A DNA stretch of 64,000 nucleotides from Lathyrus oleraceus. Its lineage: Eukaryota > Streptophyta > Magnoliopsida > Fabales > Fabaceae. Below the pieces are notes generated by a model that was not told the origin of the DNA, searched no databases, and was given only the letters and a program-made list of their open reading frames with translations. Shown piece after piece: positions 54,925 to 64,000 of the stretch. How positions within the stretch are numbered: the first letter of the stretch is position 1; each line of letters starts with the position of its first letter. The position numbers and the translations under genes were made by a program. The stretch spans positions 364,765,877-364,829,876 of the forward strand of contig NC_066583.1 of assembly GCF_024323335.1 (NCBI RefSeq). The letters are read 5' to 3'.

Positions 54925-57203
54925 AAATTTGGAAAGAATAAACTCAATTTCTCTTCTCCTACTTCGAAAGTGAGTCGTCCTCGTTTTACGTCTATGATAG
55001 CACAGGCGGTTGCTAAGAATGGTCTTCCCAATATAATGGGGGTAACTTCATCTTCTCTTATGTCCATAATTATAAAATCGGTTGGGATGTAGAATTGACC
55101 TATGCGCACGAGAACGTTTTCAAGAATTCCTACGGGATATCTAACTGAACGATCTGCTAATTGCACAGACATTTTGGTTGGTCTTAATTCTCCCATTTCA
55201 AGTCTCTTGCATATGGACAAGGGCATAACACTAATACCGGCTCCTAAATCGCATAAAGCTTTGTCTATGACAAATTTTCCTATGTGACAGGGTATAGAGA
55301 AACTACCAGGGTCCTTAAGTTTAGGAGGCATATTCTGGATTATTGCGCTACACTCAGCAGTGAGTGTAACGGTTTCGCTCTCTTCAAGTTTCCTTTTATT
55401 AGAAAGAATTTCTTTTAAGAACTTAGCATATGAAGGCATCTGTGTAATAGCTTTTGTGAAAGGAATGGTGACGTTTAATTGTTTCAGTAGGTCAACAAAT
55501 TTTTTAAATTGGTCCGCGTCTTTGGTTTTAATTTGCCTTTGAGGATAAGGGATAGGTGGTTTGTAAGGAGGTGGAGGTACATAAGGTTCTTTCTTTTCTA
55601 CGGTTTCCTTGTTACACTCTTCCTTTTCCTTAGGTTTACTTTCTTCCTCAGTTGACTTTTTAGAGTTTTGGTTCTCAATCCTTGGGTCAGACGGTCCCTC
55701 TACCTCTGTTCCACTTCTTAATATAATTGCATGAGCGTGGCTTTTTGGGTTAGGTTGGGGATGTCCAGGAAATGTACCAGTTGGGGCAGCAGTAGGCGCT
55801 TGTTGTTGAGCTACTTGCGAGATTTGTGTTTCCAGCATTTTGTTATGGGTAGCCAGGGCATCTACTTTACTTGCTAGTTGTTTAATTTGTTCGTTAGTGT
55901 GTACATTCTGGTTTAAGAAATCTTTATTGGTTTGCTGTTGAGAAGCTATGAAGTTCTCCATCATGATTTCCAAATTGGATTTTCTAGGAACGTTATTGTT
56001 AGGTGTAGATGGGGTCGGCTTTTGATATCCAGGAGGTATAGCTGGGGCTTGACTGGGAGTTTGTCCTGGTGCGTATAAAGCGTTATTACTCTTATATGAA
56101 AAATTAGGATGGTTCTTCCAGTTTGAGTTATAGGTATGCAAGTAAGGATTTCCTTGAGCATAGTTCACTTGCTCTGCTTGGATTCCTGTTAGGAGTTGAC
56201 AATCTGTAGGAGTGTGACCTTGAATTCCACAGACTTCGCAATTTTGAGTTACGGCAACCACGACGGCTGGAGGTGATACATTTAAACTTTCAATTTTCTG
56301 GGCAAGAGCATCCACTTTTGCATTAACATGATCAAGGCTACTTATCTCGTACATGCCAGTTTTCGTTTGAGGTTTTTCTACCATTGTTCGGTCGCTTCCC
56401 CACTGATAATAGTTTTGGGCCATGCTTTCGATAAGTTGATAAGCGTCAGCGTATGGTTTATCCATAAGCGCACCACCTGCGGCGGCGTCTATTGTTAACC
56501 TTGTGTTGTATAAGAGACCATTATAGAAGGTATGAATTACTAACCAGTCCTCTAAACCATGATGTGGACAAAGTCTCATCATGTCTTTGTATCTTTCCCA
56601 TGCTTCGAAGAGAGACTCGTTATCTTTCTGCTTAAATGCATTTATCTGGGCTCTTAACATAGCTGTTTTGCTTGGAGGAAAATATCGGGCAAGAAAGACT
56701 TTATTCAACTCATTCCATGTGGTGACTGAGTTGGAGGGAAGAGACTGGAGCCATCTTCTAGCTTTATCTCTTAACGAGAAAGGAAAGAGACGAAGTCGAA
56801 TTGCCTCTGAAGTGACACCATTAGCTTTAACAGTATCAGCGTATTAAACAAATACGGATAAATGAAGGTTTGGATCCTCGGTAGGATTTCCAGAAAATTG
56901 GTTCTGTTGCACTGCCTGCAACAGCGAAGGTTTAAGTTCGAAGTTGTTTGCTTCAATTGCGGGTGGAGCAATACTCGAATGCGGCTTATCTTGTGATGGA
57001 GCGACGTAATCTCGAAGAGCACGAGCTGGTTTTTCCATCTCGGGTATCGGCGAAGGAAGAAGATTTTTGAGATCAGGAATTTCGATTGGAGGAAGATTGT
57101 TTGCGGCACGATACTCCCGAATTCGTCGTAAGACTCGGAGATATCATTCAACGTCGTTGATTCGTAAGTAGTACGGTTCGCCTTGTGAGCGAGTGTGTGG
57201 CAT
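54921..57203 (-). pseudogene. Athila-4 gag and protease
   Basis: The likely start is ATG 57203 (MPHTRSQGEPYYLRINDVE), because this frame joins the gag text. It has a TGA at 57144-57146 and a TAA at 56844-56846. Gag motifs include LRLFPFSLRDKARRWLQSLP and KDNESLFEAWERYKDMMRLC; a CCHC knuckle CEVCGIQGHTPTDC lies near 56227-56186. A proline-rich linker follows, then protease with CDLGAGISVMPL and IILGRPFLAT. It ends at 54921 after a one-base loss near 54945. Confidence 0.88.
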
Positions 57204-57294
57204 ACAAATCAACGAAAGACAAAAGGAAAAAAAATAAAAATTGCCTTAGTCTCTACAGCGTAACAGAAGAGTTACGATATCGACTAAATAAAAT

Positions 57295-57311
57295 TCCCCG
57301 GCAACGGCGCA
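57295..57311 (-). promoter_or_regulatory. Athila-4 primer-binding site, tRNA-Asp type
   Basis: The minus strand reads TGCGCCGTTGCCGGGGA, as in AthA except for one missing or changed G at the start. It lies seven bases after the LTR. The leader 57204-57294 shows no gene. Confidence 0.8.
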
Positions 57312-57318
57312 AAAAACT

Positions 57319-59091
57319 TGATCGCGACTTTATGAGTCTATTGGGGTATTAACTACAAGTGCACAGTCTAATCGCGTAGTTTTAAAAGATATTGATCCCA
57401 CAGGGACTTAATGAATCGATATACCGATTTTCTAAGGTTACTTCGTAAAGCTAAGGCGGATGATACTTTGTTGATTAGGGGGAAAAGTAAAACTAAAATT
57501 GGATCTAGATTAAATATCAAATAACGCGGATATCGGTATGTAGTTCGTCGTAATTAGGGAATCAAATCTTCGTTGGTTTCTTAGTTTTAAAATAAGTCCT
57601 TTCATTAGACACTATTGATTAAAAGCCTTTTCTCAAACTCTCGCTCTGTTGAATAGACTATGATTTTACCTTAACGTACGCTCTCACTATTTAGTTAAAA
57701 CTAAAATCACTTTTTTGAAAACAATAGAATCTATAGAAACTCTTTTTATTAAAATACTAACCGTTTAAACACCCTCGTCTCAAACTCTCGCTCTGTTGAC
57801 TTAGATTATATGATTAAACTTAAATGCTTAACTCTCGTCCTCACATTTAACCCTTAAAAATACTTTTTGAAAATGATTAGAATTTAATTAACTCTAAAAA
57901 TTGCTTTCGCCCTGATTTAAAGTTAATGTCCAATTTACACTGTCCAGTTAAAAGCTCAAACTGTCGTTCTATTGATTTTAACTTCTTTATGTCTTTTACT
58001 CTCGTACAAAAACTTTGGTATTAACTCTGTAAATTAAGACCATAAAAAGAGTGACTATATTTTTAAATAAATTTAAACCGGCTCAGTTTTGATTCCTTTA
58101 TTCCGCTTACTTTACATACCGATATCTAAGTTTATTTAGCCGGACATGCTAAACAAGCCTAAACAATAATTATGCTTAAATACAGCCATATCAGACAAAC
58201 AGTATAGATAAACAGCAGTACAGAGCATATATAAATTAAAACAATAAATTAATGAACCTGTAAAATTAATAGAAATCTTGGTTGTTCTCTAACTTCGATG
58301 CTTGAACACTCCACCACAAACCGGTTGGATTTGTTCTTCACAATCTTCGATCAGACAGAAAAATAAAACGAAGGAATAAAATACTATGATCTAACGTAAG
58401 GTTAGATCCAGTAAAAGTTACACAATAGTTTCCGATGTAGAAACTATTGTGAGAAAATTAATTGAATGCCTAAAAATTAAGCTAACAAAGAAAAAGAAGT
58501 AAAAATGCTAAGGTAATAAACTGCTGAAGAAAATATGAAATGCTGATAAAAATATAATGCTGTAAAAATAATGCACGGCGTGGAAATCTGGAAAAAGGAG
58601 AGAGAGCTTCAGGGCACCACTTAAGATCTATTTATATTAATCCATCATGTAACCGTTTTCCCAAAATTCCTTCAGTAGGTTTCCTCGTGTGTCAACGAGT
58701 CAAGCGAAGAAAAAGGGCGAACGTGCTTCTGTTACGCGTCAAAGCCAAAAAAAATAGGAATGGGGTGTGACGTTCGTCACACCCTGTGTTACGCTCGTAA
58801 CACAAAGCAGAGGGGCGTGACGCTCGTCACGCCTTGTGTGGCGGTCGTCACAGCGCTTCAGCGCTTCTCCTTTGTAGTTGTGGGCTGGGCTTTAGTGGAA
58901 TGCTTCTTTTTGGAGAATCCTCTTTTTGCACCCCTTTTCTTTCCTTTTCACACATGCTTCAGTTTATGTTACCTGAAATAAATAGAAGGAAAATACCAAG
59001 TAATATCGAATAATATAAAATAAATCGAATCAAATAATAATATAATTTAATTAAATCGAGTCCAAAAATGTGATATTATTTCATGTTATCA
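57319..59091 (-). repeat. Athila-4 5' LTR (1,773 bp)
   Basis: It is bounded by TGATCGCG and GTTATCA on the plus strand. The palindrome cluster is at 58763-58852. Confidence 0.93.
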
Positions 59092-59757
59092 CCGGGAAGG
59101 CCACTAATGGTCACCCACCCACCCTTCTCAACACCTTTGATTTCAAAAAAGGATAAAAAGCCTATGGTGGGTTCTATATCTATGGCCTCGCAAACTATTT
59201 CGAAAATCTTGATAAATCCCCAACTATTGGGACGAAGTTAAGAAGGACGACATTCAGGGTTTTTAGTTGATCAGATTCAAAATAGGTAAATGGAAGGTGA
59301 ATGTTAAAATCTTCCAATACCCCGACATAGAAATAAAATATTCATTTTTAACTCCCCTAGGACGAGTTATGCAAACACATTCCCCTAGAATACAGTGCTC
59401 CAAAATAACACCATCTTCATTCCCAATAGAAGATACATTATTCAAAGGCCGAAGTTTAGTTATCTTCACCTCGTCTGTGGAGTTGTGATCGTAACTTGTT
59501 ACTTATTGATCAAATGACTTCATAATCTCCATCAGCACCTCTACTGATGAACCTGAAGAAGAAGAAGAGTCAGAATCAGAATCGCTAAAAGAGGTCAAAA
59601 TATCGCCATAAGCCTCATTTACAATACGATCAAAGTCAGTTTTGATTAGAGTAGCTATACATCCTCTCACATAAAAATCTCAAAGATCTTTTATTTCGTG
59701 GGCGCTCAAGGTTCTTGATGTTGTTGTATTCTCGTCACATGCATCAACAATAGTCAT
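59092..59757 (-). pseudogene. Tat-3 antisense ORF, 5' part
   Basis: The start is an ATG at 59757 (MTIVDACDENTTTSRTLSAH). A serine/aspartate run is followed by LRPNSWGFIKIFEIVCEAID and FFEIKGVEKGGWVTISGLPG, the hallmark of the putative gypsy-type transposon domain (recalled as Pfam Transposase_28). The text stops at the Athila-4 junction and resumes at 45603. TGA/TAA stops lie near 59682, 59506 and 59240. Confidence 0.75.
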
Positions 59758-60133
59758 TAAATAAAAGAATGTGGAAGCGAAAAAGAAAATATACCTGATC
59801 TTGAAGAATGAACGAGAACTTTGAAAATTGCTTAGAAAAGAGAAAAACTTCTTCCAGCAAAAGGTAAATCAGAAGACAAAGAGATGACTTTAATTAGGAG
59901 GAAATCTTCTTAAAAGTACTTAAAATAGTATGAAATGTTTCAATTCATGGAGAGGGAGCAAATTCCCATAAAAATCATAATTACAAAGGAATGAGAGAAT
60001 TTGATGAAGATATGTTGTCATAATTAAAGACATGTCACCACAATCAAACATCACGACATAAGAGATTGAAGAGAATCTAAAAAGAAATTTCCAAACTTCT
60101 TTTGTTTGAGCATTTCAACATTTTAGATCTCAT

Positions 60134-60719
60134 GCTCGGGGGGCTTATGTACATCCCGAAAAAATTAGTTGACCGACCGAAGTATGAGATCCACAGAGCC
60201 TATTTGGATACATGAGTTCTTTGAGACCGAGTTTGCATGAGACAACCGGGTATGGTTGGGCTAGCATATCGGATAGTCGGGCTATCATCCAATAATCAAA
60301 ATCCAGTTAGGATATCATAATAGACAAGATGGAGCTGATATCCTATAAAAACTGGGAATGATCTAATTAGTGCATGTCGGATCCAACAACGAGGTTAGAA
60401 TGTCATCTGAAGAGTCATAAAAAACGGTTACAAGATGATACATTATGGCAAAGGAGTTATATTTAATAAAGGGGTGGACGTTACATGACAATTATAAAGA
60501 GGCGGATGTTATTGCCAAAGATATTTATGAAGAATTTGGAGAGTCAAACATGGAAAAAGGGAAGGAGATTAAAACATATAAATAGGAGGATGTTTGGAGG
60601 GTGAGGGACGAACCAAAAAACGAGATAAACACACATATCAGACACTCTAACCATTCATTTTAGACTCTTCTTAACTTAAAACAAGGAAGTCAAACTTTTA
60701 GTGTTTTTTAGCAAGAACA
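60134..60719 (+). repeat. Tat-3 polypurine tract and 3' LTR
   Basis: CTCGGGGGGCTTA (60135-60147) precedes the LTR start TGTACATCCCG at 60148. The LTR is 572 bp and ends AAGAACA at 60719, followed by AAATC. The stretch 59758-60133 is the end of the Tat-3 internal region and shows no gene. Confidence 0.85.
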
Positions 60720-60964
60720 AAATCCATTTAAAACACTTCACAATAATTTTTTGACATTTAATTAAAGATCTAACATGTTGCATTATTGTTAAGCACTACA
60801 AACACAACATCTATCAGATAGGAAATTTGGCACTGCAAGCATTAATAAAATAGTCCAAGTTTGTTTCTTATGCAGATCTCCGTATAACAATCAACATTTT
60901 TTAATTGCTTTAATGTGTAGTGGAAACCATACTCTCCATTTTCTGAGTTCTGTCCAAGTAATGC
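60720..60964 (-). other. CPI1 3' flank / 3' UTR
   Basis: Host DNA between the stop codon and Tat-3. A/T-rich. No canonical AATAAA was seen on the minus strand. Confidence 0.6.
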
Positions 60965-63900
60965 TCATGTGAGATTGGCGTGTCCTGAAAACCAAGGTAA
61001 TCCTGTTGGAGAACACTGTTTTGCGCCTGAAACCGGAACAATAGGACCCAGAAAGATGCGCCACAGATCAAGTATTATTGTGACCAGCATTGCAGCACCC
61101 AAAGCATCAACAGCCACTCTGGGCAAGTCCCATTTATTGCCAGGTTTCTCATCAATCCTGCACATTCACATGAGTAACCGTCACTAAGATTAGTACAATG
61201 CTGAACATTTTTCCATTTCTCGTGTGTGCAACTACTCCCGACACAGAATGAGGCAACTCAAACAACAGCTAGTAAAAACGTACCGTAGAAACATTGGGAA
61301 GCTCACAATGAAGTAGATTGCATAAAACAATGATCCAACTTTGTACATAGAATCTCGGTCCACAAACTCATAATAAGGAAACTGCATATATCCAATACAT
61401 AACAATAACATTATTAAAAATATGCATTTCATATTAAAGGTCAAAGGCAGTGCTAAATAAAAAGTTAGCAACACTAAATCTGCACTAAATAGTGAAGTAA
61501 AACCAAAAAAGAAGTGATTATGGATCCACTTCGTAAAATTGTTGGTCAAAAAAGTGATTCAGAAAACTTATATAAATGAAAAAGAAAATAAAAGTATGTA
61601 AATATAAACTATAGTGATATTAGAGGACTATATGAAGAAAGTGTATCATCTAAGGGGTAAAAAATGTCACAGAGAAAACACCAAAAAATAATCTTGATCA
61701 TCTAGAATTAGGCAACCAACATTAAACACCTAGCAGGATTAAACTATAAGCATCAACCTGAAGCATGAAGGTATTTCTAGCTATACTCACAAAGTTTGAA
61801 TCTTGAATCATCAAAAGACAAAGTATGATTTTGATACAATAAAAATATATGTTGAAAATAGGAAATATATCAAAGAATATCAAAAGATATGTCAAAATAT
61901 CCACTTGAAGGTAGGTTCAATCAAAAGAACAAAGGGAGAAATGTCTAAGATGGTTTAACTCCATAGCACAACTGAAGCAAGACAATTTAGACAGCAAATG
62001 TTTTGTCAAAAAGCAGCAAAAACAAAGAAAAATGGGGGGAACAAATAACGACGTGGTGAACACACTAATTGAAAAAATAAACCGGTGCAAAAGATAAATA
62101 CTGAGTTGTTTCTGCTGCATCAAGACAGTGTTGTCGTTAATTTATGTAGCCAGTCATACATCATAAAAAAGATTTTATTGTTGTTTCTGCTGCAACAAAA
62201 GGCAAGTACAAATGTATAACGAATATGAGAGTCTGTGTTTCATAACAATTCAATTAATTTGGGAAGGAAAATCAGGGTAGACTTGAAGATAGGGAAATTT
62301 GCAATTCAAAGAAAACAGTGTGAGATAAAAGGCATATTTAAATGCTTTGATGACTCAAAACTATAGGTTGCAATCCATGAACATGTCCAAAAATGCAAGA
62401 CTAAACAAAGATCATAATAATAAAAACCAGTTGAGTAGATTGTTATAACATACATTGGAAATAGCCAATGTCTCCAGGTATGCTATAAAATAAGCAAGAG
62501 TGAGAATCCATGCAGCTTCAGCAGCCCACCGTATTTTTTCTGGGGTATCAGCCAGAAAATGTCGTAACCGGCGTAGTGTCATGTTTGATGCAACATGATA
62601 AAAGAGAAAGCAAACGTGAGTGAGCAAGAATGTTGTGTGTGGTACCTGCCACCAACAAATATAACAAATCAAAGAAGAGTATGTGGCCTCACTAAGTGGT
62701 AACTAATAGGTCCAGAACTGTGAAAAGGGTAGCAAACCAGCGGAGGCTTACATTGTTCATTTTCCATGATGGAAAGGTATAAGATGCGCCCAGAACTGTG
62801 AAAAAGTAATGAGTCCAGAAATAATTCCCAACATAACTAAAGATAATTATCCAGAGACTGGCCTGTCAACAGTATATATACATGTACATGTTAGGTTATA
62901 AGGAGACCAACAGATTTAAATAAATATGTATACGTAGACTGACACAATAAGTCCATAATACGGACTGTAAGGTAGTGGGCGTCATTCCTTTATCAAAATA
63001 TCAAAAAATAGCAATAGTAACACAGATAAGCATTTAAATCCATTTTATAATATAGAGCAACTAAATTTGACTGTAAATGAAAGGAAACTGCAAAGTGTAA
63101 AGCCCTTGATCAAGACATGAAAAATTACATCCATCGCATCGCAATCCAAGTCACCTTCCCTTTTCTAGTTGGAGGGGTTAGCTTGAGCTTTCCTTCTGTT
63201 TTTGATCATGACTTAAGGAGAAAGGCACCAGAAGGCAAGTCCTACAGACTTCCTGACTGGAAGGAAACGTTTTGTTCTCCATCAAGAATGCCTCAAATGG
63301 ATAAATCCACCCATTTCATATGTTTATTTTCTTGCATTAACAAGATTGAAAATGAGGCTTCGATTTGAAACATATTTTTCACTTTATTATCCGGGATTGA
63401 AACTGGTTTTAACTTTTATGAACTTATTGAGATTAACAACCAAATACAAGATGAATGACAACAATATAATGTTCACTCCAAGACGAATGACCAATTACTT
63501 TCAATTATAACGTGCACATTTAAAAACAACAATGATAAAACTTAGGAAAATGGTATCCTATAAAAACACTTGCCTTGACCCAATAACGGTCATTCCAAGA
63601 TACGCCTCTATCCGCCTGCAAAATTTGATACATCATTAAAAACAAGTTGATGTCATTCTCAACACACATTGACTATATCATCAGGAAAATAAGATATATT
63701 AACAACTACAATAAAACATAAATCCTTATCAAAAGAAATGTGGTTGGACCTAACTCAACCCTACAAAACCGGTTGGTAGAGTGAGGACTGCCCCCACTTA
63801 TAAACACATGTTCAGGTCATATATTATTCAATGTACAAATACGAATAGCAGCATAAAAAGCGGTGCCGCACACGAAAATCAACAATCAAGTTCTAGTTGT

Positions 63901-64000
63901 TTAGGTTTCATAATTCATACCATAAATTACTATAGTATAAATGTAACACCAGCTTATTGCCGTTTGTCATATTTTACCTTACCAACCAGCAGCATTGGAA
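60965..64000 (-). CDS. CPI1: Cycloeucalenol cycloisomerase, 3' part of gene (six exons)
   Basis: The enzyme opens the cyclopropane ring of cycloeucalenol to give obtusifoliol in plant sterol synthesis, in the ER membrane. Exons on the minus strand: 64000-63978 (partial), 63615-63574, 62862-62752, 62645-62454, 61381-61284, 61157-60965. They join in phase and encode about 218 of the roughly 280 residues of the family. Recognisable parts are PMLLVGK, VGNYFWTHYFFTVLGASYTF, HTTFLLTHVCFLFYHVASNM, YEFVDR, FYAIYFIVSFPMFLR and RVAVDALGAAMLVTIILDLW, with several membrane helices. The stop is TGA at 60965-60967. Introns are GT-AG except 63573-62863, which has a GC donor (AAG/GCAAGT). No stop or frame change is present, so the gene is probably functional. 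The 5' part lies right of the window. Confidence 0.93.
63740..63835. repeat. Dispersed legume repeat fragment in CPI1 intron 1
   Basis: The stretch with CTAACTCAACCCTACAAAAC and GCCCCCACTTATAAACACAT resembles a short repeat common in legume introns and flanks, from memory. Termini and target duplication were not determined. Confidence 0.35.

Larger units (their letters stand above)
45604..59091 (-). mobile_element. Athila-4: nearly full-length Athila element
   Basis: On the minus strand: 5' LTR 59091-57319, PBS, gag-protease-RT-RNaseH-integrase (57203-51804), two ATHILA-type extra ORFs, a G-run motif, a polypurine tract (TATGGGGGAGTT, 47345-47356) and 3' LTR 47344-45604. LTRs begin TGATAACATG and end CGCGATCA. 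They differ by about 17 substitutions and one 32-bp indel. Coding regions carry at least six stops and three frame changes, so it is non-autonomous now. Confidence 0.93.
39693..60719 (+). mobile_element. Tat-3: old, internally deleted Tat-lineage element
   Basis: LTRs are 39693-40237 and 60148-60719, starting TGTACATCCCG and ending AAGAACA. Flanks AAATT and AAATC fit a 5-bp duplication with one change. The order is PBS, gag, protease, a remnant of the integrase C-terminus, tandem repeats, an antisense ORF and a polypurine tract. RT, RNase H and most of integrase are missing. Athila-4 is inserted at 45604-59091. The LTRs differ at many positions and by indels, so this is one of the oldest insertions here. 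Confidence 0.87.

Noticed and set aside
59092..59757. DNA transposase gene suggested by the antisense ORF family name
   Set aside because: The family name is historical; no catalytic triad or terminal inverted repeats are seen and it belongs to Tat-3.
63117..63368. 83-codon ORF in CPI1 intron 2
   Set aside because: It lies within an intron, has no family likeness and no codon-usage support.

Overview
This window is nuclear DNA of a legume, most likely tribe Fabeae (Pisum, Vicia, Lens or Lathyrus). Two Ogre-type Ty3/gypsy elements have LTRs of 5.3 and 3.9 kb, LTR starts of the TGTCATACCCC type and a primer-binding site of the tRNA-Arg type. The only host gene is an intron-containing plant sterol gene at the right edge. 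Nothing bacterial or phage-like is present. The species is inferred from repeat composition, not proven.

From about 1 to 60719 the window is a nest of LTR retrotransposons. (i) Ogre-2 (minus strand) has its 5' LTR at 35706-39617, then a PBS, ORF1, gag and protease, and runs off the left edge. (ii) A solo LTR of an Ogre-related family (32075-34535, 5-bp duplication CCATC) sits in Ogre-2 ORF1. (iii) AthA (plus strand) is an Athila-like gag-protease element without pol. It lies in the gag-pol intron of Ogre-2; its left LTR is cut by the window start and its right LTR is 25431-26875. (iv) Ogre-1 (minus strand, 3551-23806) is inserted in AthA with target duplication CCGTC. It carries three LTR copies: a truncated 787-bp copy and two full 5,310-bp copies. 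It keeps one long intact RT-RNaseH-integrase frame but has lost ORF1 and gag. (v) Tat-3 (plus strand, 39693-60719) is an old, internally deleted Tat-lineage element with an antisense extra ORF. (vi) Athila-4 (minus strand, 45604-59091) interrupts that antisense ORF. It has 1.7-kb LTRs, a nearly full gag-pol and two tandem ATHILA-type extra ORFs.

From 60965 to the right edge lies the 3' part of a cycloeucalenol cycloisomerase gene (CPI1) on the minus strand, with six exons in view. The repeat nest begins about 245 bp downstream of its stop codon.

Most coding regions are decayed. Many stops look like C-to-T changes, as expected for methylated, silenced elements. LTR divergence judged by eye follows the nesting order: Ogre-1 about 0.2%, AthA and Athila-4 about 1%, Tat-3 much more. 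The most unusual structure is non-coding. Four different LTR families each carry clusters of their own short palindromes. The Ogre-1 LTR also contains a gene-like leader with intron-like borders and a possible captured host exon.
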